Below are positions 27,253 through 37,602 of a DNA stretch of 64,000 bases, piece by piece (position 1 is the first letter of the stretch; each line of letters begins with the position of its first letter). Position numbers and translations under genes: made by a program. Origin of the DNA: Phosphoribacter sp037045055 (GTDB lineage Bacteria; Actinomycetota; Actinomycetes; Actinomycetales; Dermatophilaceae); assembly GCA_037045055.1 (NCBI GenBank), contig JBAOHJ010000001.1, positions 496,001 through 560,000 of the forward strand. The letters are read 5' to 3'. A model generated the notes under the pieces. It searched no databases. It had not been told where the DNA came from and saw only the letters and a list, made by a program, of their open reading frames with translations.

Positions 27253-28982
27253 GCACCTCCGACCGGTTCGCCGAGGCCGTCGCCGCCGCGGCCGCCGTCC
27301 CCAAGACCGACCGCCGCGGTCGCGCCTGGTGGGTGACCCTCGCCGGGGTGGTGCTGCTCGCAGCCGGCTCGCTGTTGTCGTGGTGCTACCTGCCCGGACT
27401 GTTGGGCAACCTCACCTACTCCTTCGCCCCCGGCCCCCTGCAGATCCTCACCATCGTCCTCGCTGCCGTCGCGGCCTTCTTCCTGCTGCTGCGCTGGGGG
27501 CTGTTCCGGCGGATCGACGAGCTGCTCGACAGCTCGCGGGCCTTGCGCGCGCTGGCCGTCACGGCGTTGCTCTACATGGTCCTCGTGCTCGTCTTCATCG
27601 CCGGGCAGGCGCCGGGGCTGGCCAACGCCGACCCGGGGGCGTACCTGGCGCTGGTCGGCGCGGCCCTCATGGTTGCCGGGTCGTGGGGGATGCCCTCGCT
27701 GGACGGAGTCGACCCGATCGGCGTCCGGCTGGCCTCGTGGGCCGAGATCCTCGTCATCGTGGCCATGCTCGCCATCGTGCTCTTCACGGCGGCATACGCG
27801 CTCGCGCAGAACGACGGCACCGTCTTCGTGCTGTTCCTCGTCTTCGCCGCCGGCGTCGTCGTCGCGCTCACCCGCGCCGGGCTGTTCGCCTGGGTCGGCG
27901 TGGTGGCCCGCCGACACCGTCACGTGCTCACCCTGGGCGCCTTCGTCGTCGCCTTCGCCTTCCCCTTCACCCAGAGCGGCGCGGTGACCAACCTGCAGAT
28001 CGCCACGCAGGTGCTCGTGTTCGCCGCCACGGCCCTCGGCCTGAACATCGTCGTCGGTCTGGCCGGCCTGCTCGACCTGGGCTACATCGCGTTCCTCGGC
28101 TCCGGCGCCTACGTCGCCGCGACGATGTCCAGCTCGGCGTTCGCGACGATCGGCTGGAAACCGCCGTTCCTCGTCGTCGTGCTCATCGGCGCGACCCTCT
28201 CGGCCCTGTTCGGACTGGTCATCGGCTCGCCGACGCTGCGGGTCTCCGGGGACTACCTGGCCATCGTCACCTTGGCGTTCGGGGAAATCTTCCGCATCGC
28301 CATGGCCAACCTCGACGGCACCACCGGGCCGGACCTCACCCACGGACCCAACGGCATCCCGGCGATCCCGGACCTCGAGCTGGCCGGGTTCAACTTCGGG
28401 GACACCCATCGCGTCCTCGGCTTCGAGCTGGACCGGATCGCCAACTACTACTTCCTCCTGCTGCTGCTCGCCGCCTTCGTCATCACGGTGTTCACCCGGC
28501 TCAACAACAGTCGGATCGGGCGGGGGTGGGTGGCCATCCGGGAGGACGAGAAGGCCGCCGAGGCGATGGGCGTCAACGTGTTCGGGCTCAAGCTCTTCGC
28601 CTTCGCCGGCGGGGCGTTCCTCGCCGGGCTCGCCGGCACGGTCAAGGCGCACCTGGACGTCTCCGTCACCCCGGAGCAGTACGTCTTCTTGGAGTCGGCC
28701 TTCCTGCTGGCCGCCATCGTCCTGGGCGGCATGGGCACGGTCGCCGGTGTCCTCGTCGGGTCGACGATCCTCAAACTGTTGCCGGAGAAGCTGCGGTTCG
28801 TCTCCGAGTACCGCCTGCTGCTGTTCGGGCTGCTGCTCATCCTCATGATGCGCTACCGCCCGGAGGGTCTGGTGCCCAACCAGCGCCGGGTCCTGGAGTT
28901 CCACGAGGAGGACCAGGCCCTGGCCGAGCACCTGGAGGACGTCCACCTGGAGACCATCGAGGTCACGGAGGCCAAGGCATGA
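27249..28982 (+). CDS. livM: Branched-chain amino-acid ABC transporter permease LivM with long N-terminal extension
   Basis: This 577-residue permease is longer than the usual 320-430. The conserved LivM core starts near residue 250 (ALGLNIVVGLAGLLDLGYIAF) and includes the coupling loop around REDEKAAEAMGVN. The first about 230 residues add roughly six hydrophobic segments and an exposed loop. Part of that may match the extra N-terminal membrane domain known in some LivM proteins. ATG 27249 overlaps the livH stop, and its own stop overlaps livG, so no alternative start is needed. Confidence 0.9.
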   Translation: MSTSDRFAEAVAAAAAVPKTDRRGRAWWVTLAGVVLLAAGSLLSWCYLPGLLGNLTYSFAPGPLQILTIVLAAVAAFFLLLRWGLFRRIDELLDSSRALRALAVTALLYMVLVLVFIAGQAPGLANADPGAYLALVGAALMVAGSWGMPSLDGVDPIGVRLASWAEILVIVAMLAIVLFTAAYALAQNDGTVFVLFLVFAAGVVVALTRAGLFAWVGVVARRHRHVLTLGAFVVAFAFPFTQSGAVTNLQIATQVLVFAATALGLNIVVGLAGLLDLGYIAFLGSGAYVAATMSSSAFATIGWKPPFLVVVLIGATLSALFGLVIGSPTLRVSGDYLAIVTLAFGEIFRIAMANLDGTTGPDLTHGPNGIPAIPDLELAGFNFGDTHRVLGFELDRIANYYFLLLLLAAFVITVFTRLNNSRIGRGWVAIREDEKAAEAMGVNVFGLKLFAFAGGAFLAGLAGTVKAHLDVSVTPEQYVFLESAFLLAAIVLGGMGTVAGVLVGSTILKLLPEKLRFVSEYRLLLFGLLLILMMRYRPEGLVPNQRRVLEFHEEDQALAEHLEDVHLETIEVTEAKA

Positions 28983-29881
28983 CCGCCGCGTCTGTCGAGC
29001 CGACCGCCCCCGGCGTGGGCCCGGCCCTGCTGGCGGCCCGAGGCGTCACCATGCGTTTCGGGGGTCTCACCGCGGTCAACGACGTCGACCTGTCCGTCGC
29101 CGCGGGCGAGATCGTCGGGCTCATCGGGCCCAACGGAGCCGGCAAGACGACGTTCTTCAACTGCCTCACCGGGATGTACAAGCCCACCGACGGCGAGGTG
29201 TCCTTCCAGGGCGCGGTCCTGCCGCCCAAGCCCCGCGCGGTCGTCGCCGCCGGGATGGCCCGCACCTTCCAGAACATCCGGCTCTTCGGCAACATGACGG
29301 CGCTGGAGAACGTCATGGTCGGGCGCTACTGCCGCACCGGCGCCGCCGCCCTCACCTCGATCGTGCGCGGCCCGAAGTACCGCCGCGAGGAGGCGCAGAC
29401 CCGGGCCAAGGCCCAGGAGCTGCTCGACTTCGTCGGGCTCGGCAAGCTCGCCGAGCACCTCGCCCGCAACCTCCCCTACGGCGACCAGCGCCGCCTGGAG
29501 ATCGCCCGAGCCCTGGCCACGGACCCCAAGCTGCTGCTGCTCGACGAGCCCACCGCGGGCATGAACCCGCAGGAGACGATGGCCACCCGGGACCTCATCT
29601 TCCGGATCCGCGACCAGGGCCTGGCGGTCGTCGTCATCGAGCACGACATGCGGTTCATCTTCAGCCTCTGCGACCGGGTGCTGTGTCTGGTGCGCGGCGA
29701 GACCCTCGTCGAGGGCAGCCCGCAGCAGGTGCAGTCCGACCACCGGGTCATCGAGGCCTACATCGGCACCCCCGACGGCGAGCCGAACGACGCGGCGTCG
29801 CCGCCGTCCTCCTCGCCGCCGTCCTCCTCGCCGCCGTCCCCCTCGCCCGGTGCACCGTCGAGCTCGGAGGACGCGTCGTGA
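28979..29881 (+). CDS. livG: Branched-chain amino-acid ABC transporter ATPase LivG
   Basis: This 300-residue ATP-binding subunit shows Walker A GPNGAGKTT, a LivG-type ARTFQNIRLF Q-loop region, a diverged signature LPYGDQRRLEIARAL, Walker B LLLLDEPTAGMNP and H-loop VIEHDM. After the usual end near residue 265 comes a Ser/Pro-rich tail (SPPSSSPPSSSPP) encoded by 15-base repeats at about 29802-29850. It is coupled to livM upstream and livF downstream by 4-base overlaps. Confidence 0.94.
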   Translation: MTAASVEPTAPGVGPALLAARGVTMRFGGLTAVNDVDLSVAAGEIVGLIGPNGAGKTTFFNCLTGMYKPTDGEVSFQGAVLPPKPRAVVAAGMARTFQNIRLFGNMTALENVMVGRYCRTGAAALTSIVRGPKYRREEAQTRAKAQELLDFVGLGKLAEHLARNLPYGDQRRLEIARALATDPKLLLLDEPTAGMNPQETMATRDLIFRIRDQGLAVVVIEHDMRFIFSLCDRVLCLVRGETLVEGSPQQVQSDHRVIEAYIGTPDGEPNDAASPPSSSPPSSSPPSPSPGAPSSSEDAS

Positions 29882-30591
29882 GCCTGCTGGAGGTCCAGGA
29901 CCTGCGGGTCGCCTACGGCAAGATCGAGGCCGTCAAGGGCATCTCGTTCAGCGTCGACGAGGGTGCGGTCGTCTGCCTCATCGGCACCAACGGGGCGGGC
30001 AAGACGACCACCCTGCGGACCATCTCCGGGCTCATCAAACCGGTAGCCGGTCAGATCACCTTCCAAGGCAAGCGGATCGACGGGGTCGCGGCTCACGAGA
30101 TCGTCATGATGGGCCTGGCGCACTCCCCCGAGGGTCGCCGGATCTTCCCGCGGCTGACCGTCGAGGAGAACCTCATGCTCGGGGCCTTCGCCCGCTCGGA
30201 CCACCAGCAGGTCAAGGACGACCTGCAGGGGGCCTATGAGCTGTTCCCCATCCTCGGGGAGCGTAGCAAGCAGCCCGCCGGCACCTTCTCCGGCGGCGAG
30301 CAGCAGATGCTGGCCATGGGCCGGGCGATGATGAGCCGGCCCAAGCTGCTGATGCTCGACGAGCCCTCGATGGGCCTGTCGCCGTTGATGATGCAGCGGA
30401 TCATGGCGACGGTGCGCACCTTGCAGCAGCAGGGCACGACGATCCTGCTGGTGGAGCAGAACGCTCGTGCGGCCCTCAAACTGGCCGATCGTGGGTACGT
30501 CCTGGAGGTCGGCAAGATCGTCCTCGACGGCACCGGCACGGACCTGCTGCACAGCGACGAGGTGCGCAAGGCCTACCTCGGGGAGGACTGA
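29878..30591 (+). CDS. livF: Branched-chain amino-acid ABC transporter ATPase LivF
   Basis: This 237-residue second ATPase of the importer has Walker A GTNGAGKTT, the LivF-type HSPEGRRIFPRLTVEENL, signature FSGGEQQMLAMGRA, Walker B LLMLDEPSMGLSP and H-loop VEQNARAAL. It is the last gene of the five-gene unit and overlaps the livG stop. It ends 64 bases before the convergent uvrA stop. Confidence 0.95.
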   Translation: MSLLEVQDLRVAYGKIEAVKGISFSVDEGAVVCLIGTNGAGKTTTLRTISGLIKPVAGQITFQGKRIDGVAAHEIVMMGLAHSPEGRRIFPRLTVEENLMLGAFARSDHQQVKDDLQGAYELFPILGERSKQPAGTFSGGEQQMLAMGRAMMSRPKLLMLDEPSMGLSPLMMQRIMATVRTLQQQGTTILLVEQNARAALKLADRGYVLEVGKIVLDGTGTDLLHSDEVRKAYLGED

Positions 30592-30655
30592 CCCCCGGAC
30601 GGGCCCACCCCCGCCGTCCGCGCACCGGGGCGCCGCTTGACGGCCACCGGGCCGC

Positions 30656-33814
<3,159 letters not shown>

Positions 33815-33821
33815 GCAGCAC

Positions 33822-33827
33822 AGCCTA
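33822..33827 (-). promoter_or_regulatory. -10 element (TAGGCT) for uvrA, leaderless
   Basis: On the minus strand TAGGCT ends seven bases before GTG 33814, the same geometry as at 4038 and 63076. No SOS-type palindrome of the GAAC-N4-GTTC kind was seen nearby. Confidence 0.65.
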
Positions 33828-33943
33828 AGTGCCAGCACCGACACCGCAGAACCACGCCCGGTATGCCGCGCCCGCACCGGTCGGACCCGGGTCGGCGCGG
33901 ACGGCCCGGCGTCGCGGCATACCCGGGTCGGCGCGAGACGTTC

Positions 33944-33949
33944 TACGGT
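33944..33949 (+). promoter_or_regulatory. -10 element (TACGGT) for the mycothiol-type enzyme, leaderless
   Basis: TACGGT ends seven bases before GTG 33957. The 142-base divergent region with uvrA also carries two GTATGCC words in inverted orientation (33860-33870 and 33913-33923). Confidence 0.6.
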
Positions 33950-33956
33950 GGCTGGT

Positions 33957-34646
33957 GTGCCCGAGACGCGCTATCTGGCCGAGGCGACGGCCCGGCTGAT
34001 CGCCACCGCGCAAGCCCTGCCCGAGGGCGCGCAGGCCGCGCCGTCGCGTTGCCCCGGCTGGACCCGCGGTCACGTCCTGACCCATCTGGCCCGCAACGCC
34101 GAGGGACTCGGGCACCTCATCACGTGGGCGACCAGCGGCATCCAATGGCAGATGTACGTCGGGCCGCACAGCCGGGAACACGGCATCGAGGAGGGTGCCG
34201 GCCGCCCCATGGCCGAGTTGATCGCGGACGTGCGCGCCACCGCGGACGAGCTGGCCGGCAAGCTGCCGCTGCTGCTGCCCTACTACGCCCACATCGAGGT
34301 CGACCTGCCCTCCGGTCACCGAGTGCCGGCCGGGGCGATCCCGTTCCTGAGGATGCGGGAGGTCTGCTACCACCACACCGACCTCGACGCGGGCTTCACC
34401 TTCGCCGACATCCCGCCGCCGTGGCTGGGTAACTTCCTCGACGAGGAGGTCGACCGGCTGCGCGACCACCCCGCAGCCCCCGCCCTGCGGCTGCTCTCGG
34501 ACGAGGGCGACGACTACCCGGTTGGCGCGGGCGAGCACCCGACGACCGTCTCGGGCAGCCGCGCGGCCCTGGTCGGTTGGCTCGCGCGCGGCAGCACCGA
34601 GGGACTCACCGCCGACCCCCTGCCCACGCTCCCCGACGGAAGGTAA
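33957..34646 (+). CDS. Maleylpyruvate isomerase family, mycothiol-dependent type enzyme
   Basis: This 229-residue protein has the DinB-like four-helix fold of mycothiol-dependent enzymes: CPGWTRGHVLTHLARNAEGL near residue 30, with a metal-ligand histidine, and MREVCYHHTDLDAG near residue 138 with further His/Glu ligands. Family members isomerise maleylpyruvate or transfer mycothiol; the true substrate is unknown. The start is fixed by TACGGT seven bases upstream. It is followed after 6 bases by a metallo-beta-lactamase-fold gene with a GGAAGG site, so the two form an operon, perhaps for thiol-linked detoxification. Confidence 0.82.
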   Translation: MPETRYLAEATARLIATAQALPEGAQAAPSRCPGWTRGHVLTHLARNAEGLGHLITWATSGIQWQMYVGPHSREHGIEEGAGRPMAELIADVRATADELAGKLPLLLPYYAHIEVDLPSGHRVPAGAIPFLRMREVCYHHTDLDAGFTFADIPPPWLGNFLDEEVDRLRDHPAAPALRLLSDEGDDYPVGAGEHPTTVSGSRAALVGWLARGSTEGLTADPLPTLPDGR

Positions 34647-34652
34647 CCCCGC

Positions 34653-35312
34653 ATGTATGCCGGCAACGTCACCCCAGGCGGCCCCACCGACGTCCGCGAG
34701 CTGCCCGATGTGGTCATCCGCAAGTGCAGCGTCGGGGAGTACGACAACAACGTCTACCTGCTGACCTGTCGAGCCACCGGCGAGCAGCTGCTCATCGACG
34801 CCGCCACCGACGTCCCGCGGCTGCGCGCGCTGGTGGCCGAGGGCACCGGGCGCCTCGAGCACATCCTCACCACCCACCGCCACCCCGACCACGTGGGCGG
34901 GCTGGTCGAGCTCGCCGGGGCGACCGGCGCCCCGACGATGGCCGGAGCGGACGATGCCGCCGCCCTGCCGCTGCCCCCGGACCGCCGCCTGGTCCACGGC
35001 GACCGGGTGCGCGTCGGGGCGGTCGACCTCGACGTGGTGTCCCTGCGGGGGCACACCGCCGGGGGCGTCGCCCTCGTGTACGCCGACCCGCGCGGCTACG
35101 CCCACCTGTTCAGCGGCGACTCGCTCTTCCCCGGCGGGGTCGGCAACACGACGATGCCCGGGCAGTCCTTCGAGCAGCTCTACGCCGACGTCACCGCGCG
35201 GGTCTTCGACGTGTACGGCGACGACACCTGGGTCTACCCGGGGCATGGCGCGGACACCACGGTGGGAGTGCAGCGCCCGCACCTGGCCGAGTGGCTGGCG
35301 CGCGGCTGGTGA
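34653..35312 (+). CDS. Metallo-beta-lactamase fold hydrolase (glyoxalase II-like)
   Basis: This 219-residue protein has the metal-binding motif THRHPDH near residues 74-80, a further ligand in LRGHTAGG, Asp in FSGDSLFPGG and a final His in VYPGHGADT. This set is typical of glyoxalase II-like thioester hydrolases with two metal ions. It sits directly behind a mycothiol-type enzyme gene, so its substrate may be a mycothiol conjugate; that is inference. A similar gene neighbours uvrA in many actinobacteria. Confidence 0.87.
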   Translation: MYAGNVTPGGPTDVRELPDVVIRKCSVGEYDNNVYLLTCRATGEQLLIDAATDVPRLRALVAEGTGRLEHILTTHRHPDHVGGLVELAGATGAPTMAGADDAAALPLPPDRRLVHGDRVRVGAVDLDVVSLRGHTAGGVALVYADPRGYAHLFSGDSLFPGGVGNTTMPGQSFEQLYADVTARVFDVYGDDTWVYPGHGADTTVGVQRPHLAEWLARGW

Positions 35313-35346
35313 CCCGTCGGCGCCGGCAGTGTCCGCCGCGCCGCCC

Positions 35347-35419
35347 GCCGCTGTGACCGCCGCAGCTGCCCGCCGCTGTGGCCGCCGTGCTGCCTGCCGC
35401 TGTGACCGCCGCGGCCTGG
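35347..35419. repeat. Three tandem copies of a 24-25 bp GC-rich unit
   Basis: Units start at 35347, 35372 and 35396, each beginning GCCGCTGTG. They fill most of the gap between the convergent metallo-hydrolase and beta-lactamase-like genes. No stable single hairpin was obvious. Confidence 0.75.
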
Positions 35420-35441
35420 CGCGGGTCTCGACGGCGCACGC

Positions 35442-36221
35442 TCACACCAGGTCGACGAGGCACTCGCCCACCGCGGCCTGCGTGGCCAGGGCCAGGGTGC
35501 CCCGGTCGACCCCCGCGGGGTCGAGCAGGTCGGTGATCAGCACGGCGACGGCCACCCACTCCCGGCCGCCCTCCAGGACGCCGACCACATGGCGCATCCC
35601 CGGTCGCTCCCCGGTCTTGGACGCCACCCGCACCCGACTGGGCAGGTAGGCCGGCAGCCCGTCGACGAACTGTTGCTGGCGCAGCACCTCCATGGCCAGC
35701 TCGGTCTCGGTGGGGCCCAAGAGCCGACCCTCGCGCAGCGCGGCGAGCACGTCGGCCTGATCCGCCGCGCTGGTGAGGTTGTCGCGCCCCTCGCGTGCCG
35801 CGGCCAGGTCCATGAAGTGCCGGCGCACGACGGTGTGCCGCGCGCCGGCCCGGTCGAGCACGGCGGCCACCGCGTCGAAGCCCACGACGTCCAGCAGGAT
35901 GTTGGCGGCGTCGTTGTCGCTCAGCGCGATCATGATCCGCGCCAGCTCACCGGCCGGCAGCGCCCGCACCGAGGGCAGCAGACTCAGCGGCCCGCAGCCA
36001 CCCGCCCGCTCGGCCGGCAGAGGCAGGGGCTCCTGCAGCGGGATACCGGACCCGAGCACGGCCAGCAGGATCGCCACCTTGACCGTGCTCACCGACGGGA
36101 CCACCCGGTCGGCGTCGTGGTCCCACCGCAGGCCGCAGGACGCGCGGACCGCGACGCTGGCACGCCCCGGGGCCGAGGCGATCACCTCGGCGAGCCGGTC
36201 GGCGACGCGGGGTTCGGGCAC
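35442..36221 (-). CDS. Class A beta-lactamase-like serine hydrolase, no signal peptide
   Basis: This 259-residue protein carries all four class A motifs in order: STVK (SxxK) near residue 45, SDN in ALSDNDAAN, ExxxN in EGRDN and KTG in ASKTGE. The N terminus (MPEPRVADRLAEVI) is not a Sec or Tat signal, so the enzyme is probably cytoplasmic or the start is misplaced. Class A enzymes hydrolyse beta-lactams after acylation of the SxxK serine, but related cytosolic proteins act on other amides or esters. A GACACT lies six bases before the GTG and could be a weak leaderless -10. Confidence 0.8.
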   Translation of the reverse strand: MPEPRVADRLAEVIASAPGRASVAVRASCGLRWDHDADRVVPSVSTVKVAILLAVLGSGIPLQEPLPLPAERAGGCGPLSLLPSVRALPAGELARIMIALSDNDAANILLDVVGFDAVAAVLDRAGARHTVVRRHFMDLAAAREGRDNLTSAADQADVLAALREGRLLGPTETELAMEVLRQQQFVDGLPAYLPSRVRVASKTGERPGMRHVVGVLEGGREWVAVAVLITDLLDPAGVDRGTLALATQAAVGECLVDLV

Positions 36222-36316
36222 GAGTCCAGTGTCGGGTCCGGGGGCCGGGCCAGCGAGGCGATGAGGCGCGCGGCATACCGGCCTGGCTTGCGGGTCGACA
36301 CCGGTGCTCGCCCGGA

Positions 36317-36322
36317 TACTCT
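36317..36322 (+). promoter_or_regulatory. -10 element (TACTCT) for the MmcQ/YjbR gene, leaderless
   Basis: TACTCT ends six bases before ATG 36329, with no ribosome-binding site between them. Confidence 0.55.
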
Positions 36323-36328
36323 CTGGGC

Positions 36329-36667
36329 ATGACGCGCGACGAGGTGATGGCGTACTGCCTGGCCAAGCCCGGCGCCTGGCGGGACGAGCCGTGGGAGGGC
36401 GACGTCGTCGCGAAGGTCGGGGAGAAGATCTTCGCGTTCACCGGCGACGGGTCGGTGGGGCTCAAGCTCGGCGCCAGTCGGGAGGAGGCCGACGAGTGGC
36501 TGCGCCGCTATCCCGGCGACGCCACGGTCATGGCGTACCTCGGGCGGTTCGGGTGGAACACCCTGCGGATCGACGGCGCCATCGATGGCGAGGAGATCCT
36601 CGAGGCCATCGACCGGTCGTATGCCGCGGTCGTGGGCAAACTCCCCAAGGCCCAGCGGCCGGGGTGA
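36329..36667 (+). CDS. MmcQ/YjbR family protein
   Basis: This 112-residue protein has the compact fold of the MmcQ/YjbR family, which resembles a double-wing DNA-binding domain. Visible hallmarks are the N-terminal Cys-Leu-x-x-Pro-Gly-Ala motif (YCLAKPGA), EPWEGDVVAKVGEKIFAF, VGLKL and the LDG-like WNTLRIDGAI segment. The cellular role is not established in the family. ATG 36329 is fixed by the -10 element six bases upstream. It is followed by a thioesterase-like gene after 27 bases. Confidence 0.82.
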   Translation: MTRDEVMAYCLAKPGAWRDEPWEGDVVAKVGEKIFAFTGDGSVGLKLGASREEADEWLRRYPGDATVMAYLGRFGWNTLRIDGAIDGEEILEAIDRSYAAVVGKLPKAQRPG

Positions 36668-36694
36668 GCCCGGCACGAGGACGAGAGGTACGGA

Positions 36695-37135
36695 ATGAGT
36701 GAGGTCGGCGACCGACTCCTGGCCACGGTGCCCTTCGCCCGCACGGTGGGGCTGATGGTCGACGAGGCCTCCCCGCAGCGCGCGGTGGTGCGGCTGGCGG
36801 CGGATGAGCCCAACCACAACCACCTCGGCGGGCCGCACGCCGGGGCGATGTTCACGGCCGGGGAGACCGCCAGCGGGGCGATCGTCGTCGCCGCCTTCGG
36901 ATCCGTGCTCGCCCGGGCCACCCCGCTGGCCGTACACGCCGAGATCGACTACACCGCGTTCGCCCGATCGCAGGTCACGGCCACGGCGACGATGTCGCAG
37001 GACCCCGCCGTGGTGCTGGCCACGCTGGACGGGGGGCAGCGCCCCGAGTTCGACGTCGACGTCGAGCTCGAGTCCGACGGCCGAACGGTGGCCCACATGC
37101 TGGTGCGGTGGACCCTGCGCCCGGTCCGGACCTGA
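36695..37135 (+). CDS. Hotdog-fold thioesterase-like protein (DUF4442/YiiD type)
   Basis: This 146-residue hotdog-fold protein has NHNHLGGPHAGAMFTAGE, the helix-containing motif typical of acyl-CoA thioesterases and related DUF4442 proteins. PLAVHAEIDYTAFARSQVT follows as the central strand. A GAGAGG site precedes ATG 36695. The acyl substrate is unknown. It ends 10 bases before a 47/48-bp tandem repeat array. Confidence 0.75.
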   Translation: MSEVGDRLLATVPFARTVGLMVDEASPQRAVVRLAADEPNHNHLGGPHAGAMFTAGETASGAIVVAAFGSVLARATPLAVHAEIDYTAFARSQVTATATMSQDPAVVLATLDGGQRPEFDVDVELESDGRTVAHMLVRWTLRPVRT

Positions 37136-37145
37136 TCTCCGGCTC

Positions 37146-37442
37146 GGTGAGGCGATCTCGTCGCCCGCTGTGCCGAAGGGTGGGGCCCCCTGCGGTGAGG
37201 CGATCTCCTCGCCCGCTGCGTCGAAGGGTGGGGCCCCCTGCGGTGAGGCGATCTCCTCGCCCGCTGCGTCGAAGGGTGGGGCCCGGCTCGGTGAGGCGAT
37301 CTCGTCGCCCGCCGCGTCGAAGGGTGGGGCCCCCTTCGGTGAGGCGATCTCGTCGACGCTGTGCCGAAGGGTGGGGCCCGGCTCGGTGAGGCGATCTCGT
37401 CGACGCTGTGCCGAAGGGTGGGGCCCCCTTCGGTGAGGCGAT
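37146..37442. repeat. Six tandem copies of a 47/48-bp unit plus a partial seventh
   Basis: Units begin with GGTGAGGCGATCTC at 37146, 37194, 37242, 37290, 37338 and 37385, giving periods of 48, 48, 48, 48 and 47. A seventh partial start at 37432 is 47 later. Units differ mainly at a CGCCCGC/CGACGC middle and a GGCTC/CCTGC/CCTTC end. Most contain a short internal dyad (CGAAGGG with CCCTTCG) where the CCTTC ending is used. It looks like a minisatellite able to vary in copy number. Confidence 0.95.
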
Positions 37443-37463
37443 AGCATCGCCTCACCGAAGGGG
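37425..37463. terminator. Perfect 18-bp inverted repeat with 3-base loop closing the repeat array
   Basis: Bases 37425-37442 are the exact reverse complement of 37446-37463, with AGC as the loop. The left arm is the end of repeat unit six plus the start of unit seven. It may terminate transcription from the thioesterase gene in the absence of a U-tract, or be a cruciform-forming end of the array. Confidence 0.8.
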
Positions 37464-37568
37464 AGTATCCCCGGCAGCGGCTTCCTCGTCATCACGGCGT
37501 CGCCTCGGCGTCGCCCGGGGGGCCGGTCCACCCCACGGGCGGGAGAGACCTCCGGGACGCGTGCGGCA

Positions 37569-37574
37569 TACCGT
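37569..37574 (+). promoter_or_regulatory. -10 element (TACCGT) for terC
   Basis: TACCGT, embedded in a GGCATAC word, would start transcription near 37581 and give a leader of about 22 bases that contains GGAAGG at 37591-37596. Confidence 0.45.
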
Positions 37575-37602
37575 CGTGTGCTCGGTGACCGGAAGGCTGC
37601 TC

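Larger units (their letters stand above)
37136..37602. other. 467-base gap holding the tandem repeat array, a long hairpin and the terC promoter
   Basis: The first two thirds are the 47/48-bp repeats ending in a perfect 18-bp hairpin. After about 100 bases with no recognisable feature come a GGCATAC word and a TACCGT -10 box at 37569-37574, then GGAAGG before terC. Open frames across the repeats encode only repeat-derived peptides and were not accepted as genes. Confidence 0.8.

Noticed and set aside
30592..30655. Terminator between convergent livF and uvrA
   Set aside because: GC-rich but no clear stem with a short loop could be drawn by eye.
33815..33956. SOS/LexA box before uvrA, as in many bacteria
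   Set aside because: No GAAC-N4-GTTC type palindrome was found here, nor before uvrB, uvrC or polA by eye.
36804..37436. Protein-coding frames through the 47/48-bp repeats on both strands
   Set aside because: They overlap the thioesterase gene in another frame and encode only repeat-derived Arg/Pro/Ser peptides.
37146..37463. CRISPR array
   Set aside because: Units are directly tandem with no spacers, and no cas genes are nearby. It is a minisatellite.
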